Positions 1-9,035 of a stretch of DNA of 36,885 nt are shown here, piece after piece (the stretch's first letter is position 1; every line of letters begins with the position of its first letter). Source of the stretch: Candidatus Latescibacter anaerobius SCGC AAA252-E07 (GTDB taxonomy: Bacteria > Latescibacterota > Latescibacteria > Latescibacterales > Latescibacteraceae); assembly GCA_000403035.1 (NCBI GenBank), contig AQSL01000147.1, positions 1 to 36,885 on the forward strand, written 5' to 3'. The position numbers and the translations under genes were made by a program. The notes under the pieces are model-generated. The model was not told the DNA's origin and did no database searches. It saw nothing but the letters and a program-made list of their open reading frames with translations.

Positions 1-8
1 ATATATAT

Positions 9-44
9 GGGCGTATGAAAAAGGACTTTTTCGCCGCCCTCTTA
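9..44 (-). repeat. Hairpin copy of a dispersed 3'-end repeat
   Basis: An outer stem GGGCG (9-13) pairs with CGCCC (35-39) and an inner stem GAAAAA (17-22) with TTTTTC (27-32) around the loop GGAC. Positions 24-44 match 2563-2583 at 20 of 21 bases. It lies about 35 bases beyond the stop of the secreted protein gene, so it could work as a transcript 3' end, although no U-tract follows. Related copies are at 12067-12190 and 24031-24240. Confidence 0.6.
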
Positions 45-76
45 CATCCCGGAAATCAAAGATTCACACAAACATT

Positions 77-2488
77 TCATTCAAGTATGAACCGCACATT
101 CTGCGGCTTGTCCATGAGGGAATCGAGCGATACATTGTAGGTAACAGACCAGGATTCCGTGACAGGATCGTAAACTGTCTGCCAGTAATCGGAACCGTGA
201 ACCGACTGGTCAACCTTTGATGCTTTTCCGCTGTTGATCCTCCTGAGAATAAATCCGTCGTGCCTGTCGAGACCGGTGAATGTCAGCGGCACATAGCCAA
301 GACCACCGGTAACTTCAATTTCTGCATGACCGTCCACATTCACTTTCACTGTGATCGGATATTTTCGAACAAGCGTACCGCTGATTGCTTTAACAACAAG
401 ATCGTTCCCGACAGCCTGGCGATGTACCGGTTTCCAGGTATCGGCATCCTTCAAAAGACTGGCGCGGAGAGCTTCGTTCGGACCATAATAATCGTCTGCG
501 GACATGGGTAGTATGAGCATTTCAATATCGGCCTCGATATAATCGCCAGGTTCCAGGCGTTTTAATTCGGGAGGGGGATTGATCTCGATGTTTGCGCCGG
601 GCATTTTATCCTCGGTTCCGTAGACCGAGGCGAACGGTGCAGGGATGTCTTTTCCACCGAGCCGTGCTTTCCAGTTTCTGATGACAAGGCCACGGTTTGC
701 CCATGCACCGGTGCTCTGTGCACCTGGTACCGCTTGGTGCAGCGAGAACCAGGGAACATTCCCCTCGCATGGTATGCCACGGCGGTGATAGCGTTTACCG
801 CCTCGTTCCGGCTGCCATTCTTCTCTCATACCGCTCTTATTCCCGCGGGCAATAAGCTTGAACTGTTGGTCGTTGTAACCGTCCGAACCAAGCTGGTAGA
901 AGGCGAGACGTGTAAAAGTCACGGGCTTGAGCACATCGTACCGGATATGGTGGTACGCCCTGTTAATGTCGTCGCACCTCGGCGAGGACACTGTGATACG
1001 GGCGGTTATGGCTCCGTCAGCAGTAATACCGGCATACACTACTTCGGTTAGGTTCGGGCCATAAGAGAGATAGGCCGTGCGCATTCGCGAGAGAAAATGT
1101 TTCTCACGGTTACCGTCAAAATATACGAGAAAATCGCCGCCGCCCACATTGTTCGTCCATCCCCACTTTTTTCGTGGTTCCTCGGACATCGACCAGACCA
1201 TCAGGGGACGGATATCGTCTATCATTGACCTGCCGAGATTGACATCGGGATCATAACAGATCGACTCGCCCCAGCTTCCGATAGCCGCCTGATCCCAGAG
1301 CTGGTTTGTTCCCCAGCCCACCAGGCAGAGCTGAGCATGTGATGCTGCCGGTACTCCTCCCCAGTAGGCATAAGCCACATTAAATTCTCCCGACCATTCT
1401 GACCGGGGTGGTACCCGAATCATCGTGAAACCATGAAACCATGGCCCCTGGTAAAGGAATGTCCGGTCCTTCGTGGAGTGCCAGTTCTTGGAAATCTGGA
1501 CCGGTATACCTGTTGGATTACCCGCGGCGTCGCGAATCATCGGAGTCATGCCGGTTATTCCGGGAAAGGACTTGTCAAAGGCGAATAACAGACGAAATAC
1601 CTGGAGACGGCCAGTGGGATTTTCGAGTGTGATACTAAGTCGGTCTAAATGATCGGAACCGGAATAACCATCCCATTTCCCAACCGGCATATCAATGTGG
1701 TGCCACCCGCGAGCCCTGTCATATGTCACCGGTACCGGCGCATTTTCGGAATTGCGGTTGGTAACCATAACCCGGGCACCGGGATCAGGGTGGATATGCT
1801 CCTGAACGGGCGACCATACCAGCGCTACACGGGATGCCGTTCCTTTTTTCAGCGTTTGATTCAGTTTTTCTGTTTTGCCTGCGAGCTCTATCAGCAGTTC
1901 GGCGTTTCCGAGGTCGTTTTCGGGGATAATCTCCAATATGAGTGCCAGACGGTCCGGCCATGCAATAATTTCTAACCGGCAGGCAGCATCGAGTCGGCCA
2001 CCTGAAGATTCGGTGAATTCAAGTGAAGTAATATCGAAACGCTGAAGATAACGACCGCTTTCGATAATGCGTACGGGGAATTCGCCGCCATAATCCTCTT
2101 TTGGAAGATTCTCCTTTATTATCGGACCGCGCTTACATGTATAAACATTCCCCTCGACTGTAACGCTCAGGGTAAATTCCGGGAGCGGTAGTTTGAATAC
2201 GGCAGAGTTGTCGCTGGTGAGCGCTTCGGGGTAGGATACAGAGTTGTCTATCGACCCAAAATGAAGTATCGATACTTTCCCGACATCGACAGCTACGCCG
2301 TATCTGCCGGTCTGGATGGCCAGTACTTTTTCTCCCTGCGGAGACTTCCCACGCCAGCCATAAGCCCACCACATGAAGGTGTAATCCGTCAATAGAGGCA
2401 TCTCCGAGCCGTAAGCGGGAATGCAGAATATAACGATCAAAAATGCCGCAACCACAAACTGTCGTTGTGTATTGTTATGTATCATCAT
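77..2488 (-). CDS. Large secreted protein of unknown family
   Basis: I do not recognise the family of this 803-residue protein. Its N-terminus is a classical Sec signal: a short polar start, a hydrophobic run (about residues 11-25) and a probable cleavage near Ala-Tyr-Gly-Ser. The mature part is rich in Trp, Tyr, Gly and Pro with alternating polar/hydrophobic stretches, as in beta-rich extracellular or periplasmic proteins that bind or process carbohydrate. No catalytic motif can be named. A GAGG ribosome site precedes the paired ATG starts at 2488 and 2485. The sulfatase gene lies 92 bases upstream in the same direction, so the two may be co-transcribed and may act on the same sulfated polymer; that link is inference from position only. 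A hairpin repeat follows the stop. Confidence 0.75.
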   Translation of the reverse strand: MMIHNNTQRQFVVAAFLIVIFCIPAYGSEMPLLTDYTFMWWAYGWRGKSPQGEKVLAIQTGRYGVAVDVGKVSILHFGSIDNSVSYPEALTSDNSAVFKLPLPEFTLSVTVEGNVYTCKRGPIIKENLPKEDYGGEFPVRIIESGRYLQRFDITSLEFTESSGGRLDAACRLEIIAWPDRLALILEIIPENDLGNAELLIELAGKTEKLNQTLKKGTASRVALVWSPVQEHIHPDPGARVMVTNRNSENAPVPVTYDRARGWHHIDMPVGKWDGYSGSDHLDRLSITLENPTGRLQVFRLLFAFDKSFPGITGMTPMIRDAAGNPTGIPVQISKNWHSTKDRTFLYQGPWFHGFTMIRVPPRSEWSGEFNVAYAYWGGVPAASHAQLCLVGWGTNQLWDQAAIGSWGESICYDPDVNLGRSMIDDIRPLMVWSMSEEPRKKWGWTNNVGGGDFLVYFDGNREKHFLSRMRTAYLSYGPNLTEVVYAGITADGAITARITVSSPRCDDINRAYHHIRYDVLKPVTFTRLAFYQLGSDGYNDQQFKLIARGNKSGMREEWQPERGGKRYHRRGIPCEGNVPWFSLHQAVPGAQSTGAWANRGLVIRNWKARLGGKDIPAPFASVYGTEDKMPGANIEINPPPELKRLEPGDYIEADIEMLILPMSADDYYGPNEALRASLLKDADTWKPVHRQAVGNDLVVKAISGTLVRKYPITVKVNVDGHAEIEVTGGLGYVPLTFTGLDRHDGFILRRINSGKASKVDQSVHGSDYWQTVYDPVTESWSVTYNVSLDSLMDKPQNVRFILE

Positions 2489-2556
2489 ATGTGCCTCGCA
2501 TTTGAAGAAAGAGACTAATTCTTATTATACAAGGGTACTTTCTGATAACTTTGATC

Positions 2557-2583
2557 TGAAAAGACTTTTTCACCGCCCTCTTA
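2557..2583 (-). repeat. Second copy of the dispersed hairpin repeat, partial
   Basis: TGAAAA (2557-2562) pairs with TTTTCA (2567-2572) around the loop GACT. The arm CCGCCCTCTTA follows and its last three bases are the sulfatase stop codon read on the minus strand. The outer left arm present in the 9-44 copy is missing. As in that copy, the repeat sits immediately 3' of a minus-strand gene and in the same orientation. Confidence 0.55.
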
Positions 2584-4155
2584 ATAGGGATAGACATCAT
2601 CGATCAAGCTGCATGTAACCCAGTTCTGAAGCGGGTCTTTGCTGTCCGCCATACATTGAATGAGCATATCTTCATACCGTTTTAACGTTCTTTTGTCGAC
2701 AGTGTCAATTATATTTTTTGTTTCGAAAGGATCGGATTCAAGATCATAGAATTCAAGGGTAGCAGTGTAGTTAAATATATACTTGCCGCTGTTCGTGCGA
2801 ACCATTCTTTGCCAGAACGGGCAATGATGACCATGATGTTCGGTTACGATATAATCTTCTCTTACATTTTTCTTCATTCCCTGTAGAATCGGCATAAGCG
2901 AAGCGCCATCCATTTCTTTCGGAATTTCGCAGCCGGCTGCATCGAGAAATGTCGGCGCCAGGTCGAGAAGCGTAACATAAGCGTCCGACACGGCCGGAGT
3001 TATTGACGGATGTGAAATAATCATCGGGATTCGTGTTATAGCATCGTACATGCCGTACCCTTTATCCCACATACGGTACGAACCAACGCTGCTCCCGTGG
3101 TCGGCAGAGTATATAATGAGTGTTTGTTCCAGTTCGCCGGCATCTTCCAGGGTCTTGAGAATACGGCCGATTTCCTCGTCAATAAGACTGATATAACCAT
3201 AGTAATCGCCGATTAATTCAGAGATGTTTTGACGGTTGAACCAGTCGGTTCCGAGATAATCACCGTACCGTTTGAGAACCTGCGGTTTATCTGAAAGGTC
3301 GCAGTCAAAGTTCGGCCAGGGTTCGATGTTCGCATTCTTATACATATTATAGTGTTTTTCTGTGATGCAATAGGGAGCGTGCGGGCCCCAGAAATTACAG
3401 GAAATAAAAAAGGGAGTAGTATTTTGGGTAAAACGATTGATGACATCGATTGTCTGAGTGGAAAGATATGCCGGAATCGAGGCAGATTGAGGTCCTTCCT
3501 GGAGCGCTGAAAAAAGCGTTCCGTCCTCACGGGTCTGCTTGAGGAGTTTGAAACCATCGACACCCTGTTTTTTCAGGTATTCGAGGTAATGTTCATGAAT
3601 CCTTTGGCCTCTCTTGTACTGATATATGTACGATGGTATCCCGTAATTGGGATAGTAAGGAAGATCTTCGTAACCATGAGCGGCAGGTTTATTTTTTTCT
3701 CTGCCGATATGCCATTTCCCGACGTGTGCATTCTGCCATCCCTTTTCCTTTAAGAGCTCGCTGAAGAATTGTATGCCGGGATCAGGATCATCCATTCCTC
3801 CATGTTGTTGAGAGGCGCCGGTATTGAATATAAGTCTGTGTTTGTGAGACCATAGACCGCTCTGCACGGACATTCTTGCCGGTGAACAGACAGGAGAGGG
3901 GGTGTATGCATTGTTAAACCGGATGCCGTTTTTTGCAAGACGGTCAATATTTGGCGTTTGAACAACCGGATTACCATAACAACCCACACAATCCTGACGG
4001 TGCTGATCTACAAACAGGAACAGAATATTTTTTATTTCTGCGGAATTACGGTTTGCCCGTGGATTTTCCGCAGTCTTCGCCATTGCCTGTTTACCGGTGA
4101 GCAAAGCCCCGGCACCGATAAGTTCTGAGCTCTTTAAAAATCCTCTTCTATTCAT
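2581..4155 (-). CDS. Tat-exported type I sulfatase
   Basis: A family S1 sulfatase of about 524 residues that should hydrolyse a sulfate ester, most likely on a polysaccharide. The core CxPxR signature is present as VCSPARMS (Cys about residue 90). This is the site where formylglycine-generating enzyme converts Cys to formylglycine. Metal-binding and active-site segments FVDQHRQD near residue 50, HVGKWHIG and SADHGSSVG also fit the family. The N-terminus NRRGFLKSS is a textbook twin-arginine signal followed by a hydrophobic segment, so the enzyme is exported folded and must be matured in the cytoplasm. ATG at 4155 is preferred over GTG at 4158 because GGGGGAA then sits at good spacing. Substrate cannot be read from the sequence. 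No formylglycine-generating enzyme gene is in the window. Confidence 0.93.
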   Translation of the reverse strand: MNRRGFLKSSELIGAGALLTGKQAMAKTAENPRANRNSAEIKNILFLFVDQHRQDCVGCYGNPVVQTPNIDRLAKNGIRFNNAYTPSPVCSPARMSVQSGLWSHKHRLIFNTGASQQHGGMDDPDPGIQFFSELLKEKGWQNAHVGKWHIGREKNKPAAHGYEDLPYYPNYGIPSYIYQYKRGQRIHEHYLEYLKKQGVDGFKLLKQTREDGTLFSALQEGPQSASIPAYLSTQTIDVINRFTQNTTPFFISCNFWGPHAPYCITEKHYNMYKNANIEPWPNFDCDLSDKPQVLKRYGDYLGTDWFNRQNISELIGDYYGYISLIDEEIGRILKTLEDAGELEQTLIIYSADHGSSVGSYRMWDKGYGMYDAITRIPMIISHPSITPAVSDAYVTLLDLAPTFLDAAGCEIPKEMDGASLMPILQGMKKNVREDYIVTEHHGHHCPFWQRMVRTNSGKYIFNYTATLEFYDLESDPFETKNIIDTVDKRTLKRYEDMLIQCMADSKDPLQNWVTCSLIDDVYPY

Positions 4156-4359
4156 CACAGTATTCCCCCGTTTAAGAAATTAGGTTAATTATATTTTAAT
4201 ACGAAAATAAGAGTCCGCAATTTTACTTGTATTCGATAACCATATAATAAAGTATCAACTAATTGTCTTACATTATTATAAAATATTAACGCGATTTAAA
4301 AAAGAATTTATTGAATTGGGACAGTAATTTTCTGATACATAATCCGGCAAAAGGGAAGA

Positions 4360-5913
4360 TTACTTCTCCTCGTTTCTCATCTTCATCGGGAAAGGGATAA
4401 CATCACGGATGGAATCCTTGCCGGTGAGAAGCATTACAAGCCGGTCGATACCGTAACCAACACCGCCTGTAGGGGGCATTCCGCAGGAGATGGCATGAAT
4501 AAAATCCATGTCGACAGGGTGTTCTTCATACTCTTTTTTTCGGTTTTCATCATCAGAACGCTGTTCGAGAAATCGATCGTACTGCTCAATGGGGTCGGTA
4601 AGCTCGCTGTAGGCGTTACCCATTTCAAAGTTTGCGATGTGGGGTTCGAAGCGCTCAACAAAGTTCGGGTTTCCCCGCTTGACTTTGGTAAGCGGAGAGA
4701 TATCGAGCGGGTGATCGCATAAAAAACAGGGCTCCCACAGTCTGCCTGATGATTCGAGTTCGTCCTCCACAACTTCCATGACAAGGGTGCCGAGCTTTTC
4801 CGATTGTAATTCCTGTGTGTACTGCTCGCGGGTCATGCCGATAAACGAAAGCTTCTCTTCGGTCATTTCAGTGTTGATACGGGCCACGAGTTCTTCACGG
4901 CCGATGTTTTCCATGGTACAGCCGAAAATCTCGTTGATTACTTCCGGGATACGTATACGTTTCCAGGGCGGCGTTACATCGACTTGCCTGCCATGGTAAG
5001 GTATGGTCAGTGAACCGGTGCACTGCTCGACAACGCTGCATGTCAGTTCCTCGAAACGGGTCATCTGATCCTCATAATCGGTAAACGCTTCATACCATTC
5101 AAGGAGCGTGAATTCGGGATTATGGGTTGCATCGATGCCCTCGTTACGGAAGCATTTCCCTATGGCGAACACTTTCGGAAATCCCCCGATTATGTACCGT
5201 TTCAGGGGAAGCTCGAGGGACACATTCAAATAAACCTTCTGGCCGCCGAGAGCCCATACATCGGTCCTGAACGGTCGTGCCTCCGCACCGCCGTACACCA
5301 TTTCGAGTGTTGGGGTGTCAACCTCAATAAAACCCTGATCCTCCATATATCGCCTTACGAGAGAGATAATACGCGACCGGAGTTCAAACCGATGTACAGA
5401 TTCCTGATCGGTAATCCAGTCGAGATATCTTTTCTGACGGCGGACCTCGAGATTGGAAAGTGTATAGCTCGAAGTTCCATCGTGCAGTTTTCCGAACGGA
5501 ACATCAGCTATAGATTTCCCGAGAATCTCCAGTTCCTTCACAAATACGGTCGGTTCGCCGGTTTTTGTTTTCATAACCTGACCCGTAATTCCTATCCAAT
5601 CGCCTATATCGAGATTCCCAGCAATGGTGATCGAATTATCCGTTGAATCGCCCTTTCTGACATAAAGCTGGAACTTCTGCCCCCTGTCGATGATATCGAG
5701 AAACCATGATTTGCCCATTTTTCTCGTTGAAAGCAGACGTCCTGTGCAGGAAACCACCGCCTTTTCTGCTTCCAGTTTTTCGAAATCCCGTATCATTTCC
5801 CCGATTGTGTGAGTGGCGGAGTAGGAATAAGGATAAGCGTTGATTCCGCTGGCCTGCAGGTTTTTCCTTTTTGCGATGCGGTGTTCCTGAAAAAAATCCG
5901 GATAATCGCCCAT
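4360..5913 (-). CDS. lysS: Lysyl-tRNA synthetase, class II
   Basis: Charges tRNA-Lys with lysine in the cytoplasm. The 517-residue length is normal for bacterial LysS. The N-terminal third is the OB-fold anticodon-binding domain (around TGRLLSTRKMGKSWFLDI). The C-terminal catalytic domain carries class II motif 2, RNEGIDATHNPEFTLLEWYE, and motif 3, GGVGYGIDRLVMLLTG, ending at the usual distance from the C-terminus. AAGGAC six bases before ATG 5913 supports the start. It is preceded and followed by intergenic gaps of roughly 200 bases and appears to be transcribed alone. Confidence 0.97.
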   Translation of the reverse strand: MGDYPDFFQEHRIAKRKNLQASGINAYPYSYSATHTIGEMIRDFEKLEAEKAVVSCTGRLLSTRKMGKSWFLDIIDRGQKFQLYVRKGDSTDNSITIAGNLDIGDWIGITGQVMKTKTGEPTVFVKELEILGKSIADVPFGKLHDGTSSYTLSNLEVRRQKRYLDWITDQESVHRFELRSRIISLVRRYMEDQGFIEVDTPTLEMVYGGAEARPFRTDVWALGGQKVYLNVSLELPLKRYIIGGFPKVFAIGKCFRNEGIDATHNPEFTLLEWYEAFTDYEDQMTRFEELTCSVVEQCTGSLTIPYHGRQVDVTPPWKRIRIPEVINEIFGCTMENIGREELVARINTEMTEEKLSFIGMTREQYTQELQSEKLGTLVMEVVEDELESSGRLWEPCFLCDHPLDISPLTKVKRGNPNFVERFEPHIANFEMGNAYSELTDPIEQYDRFLEQRSDDENRKKEYEEHPVDMDFIHAISCGMPPTGGVGYGIDRLVMLLTGKDSIRDVIPFPMKMRNEEK

Positions 5914-6151
5914 GTATTTGTCCTTCGATTTTAAACAAAATAAGTGTGAACAAGAGATGAAAAACGATGAGTAAACGATATGTAACGAAACTAAAAATAC
6001 ATGCGAATGTATTACAACAATCCGTCAAAAAATATACTTATATTATTACTGTATTGCAAGGATAAGAGATAAAACGGGGAATTCACCGTCTCTCCTTTTC
6101 CATGCGGATTCTGATAGAATTCCCGAAGGCATACCATGACATATACGGATA

Positions 6152-7237
6152 CTATTGAGGAGCGGGATTCCCGGGTTGGGTCATGTTCTGTTTGAGACGA
6201 TTCGCTACCTCGTAGTGTTTCTCGGCTTCCTCCATATCGCCATTGCCCTCGAAGGCAGCGCCGAGATTCTGATGTAAAACCGCATTGGTCGGCTGTAATT
6301 CGAGCGCTTTTTTATACACCTCAATCGCCTCTTTATATCTGCCCTGCTGCACGAGGTAAGCACCCATATTGTTGATAATCGAGACTTCCTGTGGGTTTAT
6401 CTTCAGTATCTCGCTGAATTGCTCTATTGCCTCATCAGGTTTGCCGGTCTGGCCGAGTGTCATGGCAAGGTTTGTGCGAGCTTCTATGTATTCCGGATTT
6501 GCCTGTATCGAATCCCTGTAATGAGAAATCGCCTCATCGTACTTTTCCTGGCGAATCAACATGTCGGCCAAACTCTTGTGTGCCTGCCAATGGCCGGGGT
6601 TAATGCGCAGCACTTCTTCGTACTCTTTGATGGATTCCTCAACTTTTCCCTGCAGGGCCAGCGCAAACCCGTAATTCTGGTGAGTTGCCTCGAGATCGGG
6701 ATTTATTTCCAGCGCCTTTTTATAATAAGATATTGCCGTTATAAGGTCTCCGCTCATTCCATACGACAGTCCAAGACTGCTCAGGGCATCGGTGTCATCC
6801 GGTTTTAGATTGACAGCTTTCTCATAATATTTTATCGCGCCCTTTAAATCGCCGCGCTGCGCCTGGACAGCTCCCAGGTTAAAATTAACCCTGAATGCCT
6901 GCTCGCTTTCATCCGGGCTGGTAAACAAACCCTCAGAATACATCCAGTATATAAAAATCGCGATAGCAGCCACAAGAACAGCAATAATGATGACCGGAGA
7001 GACCGGAAATTTCCGCACAGGCGGCTCGTTGGGGGATGTCCGGCGTTTTTTCTTTATTTTTTTAATCGGCTGCGATGGCTGTTCTTCCGGGGGCTCCGTC
7101 ACGGATTCTTCCCGGGGTTCCGTCACGGATTCTTCCACGGGAGTAGTAACACCAGCTTCCTGCGGTTTCTTCTCGAACGTTTTTTTCTTCGATACAGAGT
7201 TTCTTTTCGAGCGGCGTTTTTTTGATTTTTTCTTCAT
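6152..7237 (-). CDS. Membrane-anchored tetratricopeptide repeat protein
   Basis: A 361-residue protein. Residues 1-20 are extremely Lys/Arg-rich, then an acidic linker contains a repeated EESVTEP unit. A single transmembrane helix spans about residues 79-100 (VSPVIIIAVLVAAIAIFIYW). The rest, from about 113 to 345, is a run of about seven TPR units with the usual W/Y-G-Y-A and P spacing, for example GDLKGAIKYYEKAVNLKPDD. The positive N-terminal face should stay in the cytoplasm, putting the TPR domain outside the membrane. TPR domains are protein-interaction scaffolds; the partner is unknown. No strong ribosome site is visible before ATG 7237. Confidence 0.88.
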   Translation of the reverse strand: MKKKSKKRRSKRNSVSKKKTFEKKPQEAGVTTPVEESVTEPREESVTEPPEEQPSQPIKKIKKKRRTSPNEPPVRKFPVSPVIIIAVLVAAIAIFIYWMYSEGLFTSPDESEQAFRVNFNLGAVQAQRGDLKGAIKYYEKAVNLKPDDTDALSSLGLSYGMSGDLITAISYYKKALEINPDLEATHQNYGFALALQGKVEESIKEYEEVLRINPGHWQAHKSLADMLIRQEKYDEAISHYRDSIQANPEYIEARTNLAMTLGQTGKPDEAIEQFSEILKINPQEVSIINNMGAYLVQQGRYKEAIEVYKKALELQPTNAVLHQNLGAAFEGNGDMEEAEKHYEVANRLKQNMTQPGNPAPQ

Positions 7238-7625
7238 GATACCAGTGTACTGCTTTTCCGTGTAAAGTGGGATTCAACCTGAAAAATTCTTTGAAAACAT
7301 AAATGTAGGGAAAACGGTTTGAATAATCAACAGGGAATTTTGAATCGGGGAAAGAAAGGGAGAAGAGAGGATGCAAGGCAGGTTTCAATCACGCCTGATG
7401 ATTGTACTGTATGAATATTAAAAAAAAGCCTGTGGAAAACCACTTTCGTACAGGAACATGTTGCCAGGGTTCAGCGTGAAGCACTGATTTCCATGCCCTT
7501 TACCGCGACGGTGTAATAGATTTCGAAACGGGGTGCTTGAAACGATTTTTTCTCCGACAGCGCAAAAATATATTGTATAATCTCCGTTTCACACCTATTT
7601 TTAAAAAAAGCGGAGAAAAACGATC
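7238..7625. other. Divergent intergenic region between TPR and PilZ genes
   Basis: Contains a minus-strand hairpin with a T-run (7420-7454), a TATAAT box on the plus strand at 7576-7581 that probably serves the PilZ gene (its -35 is poor), and a GGAG ribosome site at 7612-7615. No credible gene is seen. Confidence 0.5.
7420..7454 (-). terminator. Intrinsic-terminator-like hairpin on the minus strand
   Basis: Read on the minus strand, ACAGG/CCTGT (7450-7454 with 7029-7033 equivalents at 7429-7433) and GTGG/CCAC around a four-base loop lead into a run of eight T. No minus-strand gene lies immediately upstream, so either it ends a short non-coding transcript or the match is fortuitous. Confidence 0.45.
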
Positions 7626-8033
7626 ATGCGTAAATTCATCCGTCACCCTACCGACATCCCGCTCGAGTATGAACTCAGCGAGGTTGTTGCGCATCAGAAA
7701 GATTACCTCATTAATATCAGCGAGGGAGGGATCTCCTTCCAATCCGGCACATACATCGAGGCGGGCTCGGTGGTCAATATCCGTATCCCGCTCCGTGAAC
7801 CGGTTTTCGAGGAAAAGGGAATCGTAAAGTGGTGCCGTAAAACAAAAAGCCGCTTCGAGATCGGCGTGCTGTTCCGGGATGTATCGAGCGAGTTCCGCCT
7901 GCGCATGGTTGAACAGGTCTGCCACATCGAGCATTACAAGAAGGAAATTCTCGAAAAGGAAGGCAGAAAACTCACCGGCGAAGAGGCCGCTGTCGAATGG
8001 ATCCGGAAATATGCGAAAGACTTTCCGAGATGA
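7626..8033 (+). CDS. PilZ-domain protein (c-di-GMP receptor)
   Basis: A stand-alone PilZ domain of 135 residues that should bind cyclic di-GMP and pass the signal to a partner. Both ligand motifs are visible: the RxxxR-type RKFIR at residues 2-6 and NISEGG at residues 30-35 (the D/NxSxxG motif). The rest of the beta-barrel follows, with VVNIRIPL and the typical IVKWCRK and FEIGVLFRD strands. GGAG at 7612-7615 precedes ATG 7626 at suitable spacing. Base composition is like the host, and AT-rich DNA starts just after its stop. A diguanylate cyclase is encoded 2.5 kb downstream, so the window contains both a maker and a reader of the signal. Confidence 0.9.
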   Translation: MRKFIRHPTDIPLEYELSEVVAHQKDYLINISEGGISFQSGTYIEAGSVVNIRIPLREPVFEEKGIVKWCRKTKSRFEIGVLFRDVSSEFRLRMVEQVCHIEHYKKEILEKEGRKLTGEEAAVEWIRKYAKDFPR

Positions 8034-8130
8034 GGGGGACGGGAGGGGTGGAATTAATGATGTAAAGAATCGGAAGTAAAGACATATTATAAATATTCAT
8101 TAAAGAAAGTATTAATTGTAAAATTTGTCT

Positions 8131-8196
8131 CTGATGAACACTGATGAAAATATTTTTTATTATAAAATATTTTTTATATATTATATAATGTATAAT
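8131..8196 (+). promoter_or_regulatory. AT-rich upstream region of the methyltransferase with direct repeats
   Basis: CTGATGAA occurs twice (8131-8138 and 8141-8148). The 14-mer AAAATATTTTTTAT occurs twice (8147-8160 and 8164-8177). Two TATAAT boxes follow at 8184-8189 and 8191-8196. No good -35 box is visible. The repeats could bind a regulator or simply reflect extreme AT content. Confidence 0.35.
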
Positions 8197-8248
8197 ACAA
8201 AATAATATAAACAAAATATTTCAAAAACCGTTTGGAAAATGGAATATA

Positions 8249-9034
8249 ATGATAAAATTAGAAATTAAACCACCTTTAAAATGGGCTGGTGGGAAACGTT
8301 GGTTAATTAAATTTATATTAGCTTATTGGGAAATACATAATAATAAAAGATTAGTAGAACCACTCTGCGGTGGTCTTGCAATAACTTTTGGGCTCTGTCC
8401 TTCAAAAGCTCTATTAAATGATATAAATCCTCATCTTATTAATTTTTATAACTGGATTAAAAAAGGGCTAAACCTTACCATTCCAATGCAGAATGATGAA
8501 AATTTATATTATAAACATAGAAAAAGTTTTAATGAATTAGTTTCTGAGGGGAATATTTGTTCACGTGAAACAGCTGAATTATTCTATTATTTAAATCGAA
8601 CTGGATATAATGGATTATGTAGATTTAATAAACAAGGTTTTTTTAATGTGCCATTTGGTAAATACAAAAATATCAATTATATAAGAGATTTTAATAATTA
8701 TATTGAAGTTTTTAGAAATTGTGATTTTATTTGTTATGATTTTGAAAATTTAAATATTGGGGAAAATGATTTTATATATGCTGATCCTCCTTATGATGTT
8801 GAATTTACACAATATTCAAAAGAAGATTTTGGATGGGAAGATCAGATACGTTTAGCAAAATGGTTGAGTTGTCATAATGGGCCAGTATTGCTTTCAAATC
8901 AAGCAACCACTAGAATTATAAGATTATATAGAGAACTAAATTTTAATTTAAGATTTTTTGATGCCCCTAGAATGATAAGTTGTAATGGTAATAGAACACC
9001 CGCTAAAGAAGTTTTAGCAATGAAAGGAATATAA
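8249..9034 (+). CDS. Dam-type N6-adenine DNA methyltransferase (D12 class)
   Basis: A 261-residue member of the D12 class (Dam/DpnM/MboI type), which transfers methyl from S-adenosylmethionine to adenine N6. The SAM-binding motif PLKWAGGKRWL is at residues 9-19 and the catalytic DPPY motif is in IYADPPYDVEF near residue 177. The segment FYYLNRTGYNGLCRFNKQGFFNVPFG is the hallmark region just before the target-recognition part. The family often recognises GATC, but the site cannot be fixed from sequence. The putative nuclease gene starts one base after its stop, making a restriction-modification pair. Codon use is strongly AT-biased (TTA, ATA, AGA), unlike neighbours, which suggests acquisition. 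The ribosome site is weak. Confidence 0.92.
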   Translation: MIKLEIKPPLKWAGGKRWLIKFILAYWEIHNNKRLVEPLCGGLAITFGLCPSKALLNDINPHLINFYNWIKKGLNLTIPMQNDENLYYKHRKSFNELVSEGNICSRETAELFYYLNRTGYNGLCRFNKQGFFNVPFGKYKNINYIRDFNNYIEVFRNCDFICYDFENLNIGENDFIYADPPYDVEFTQYSKEDFGWEDQIRLAKWLSCHNGPVLLSNQATTRIIRLYRELNFNLRFFDAPRMISCNGNRTPAKEVLAMKGI

Positions 9035-9035
9035 T

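Noticed and set aside
7455..7600. Resemblance of the PilZ upstream region to a c-di-GMP or SAM riboswitch
   Set aside because: The conserved cores of those classes could not be found on either strand.
7582..7615. CTCCG/CGGAG hairpin that could hide the PilZ ribosome site
   Set aside because: With the TATAAT box at 7576-7581 transcription would start near 7588, after the left arm, so it would not be in the transcript.
8131..8177. Short direct repeats considered as a CRISPR-like array
   Set aside because: Only two copies of each, very AT-rich and without spacers of constant length.
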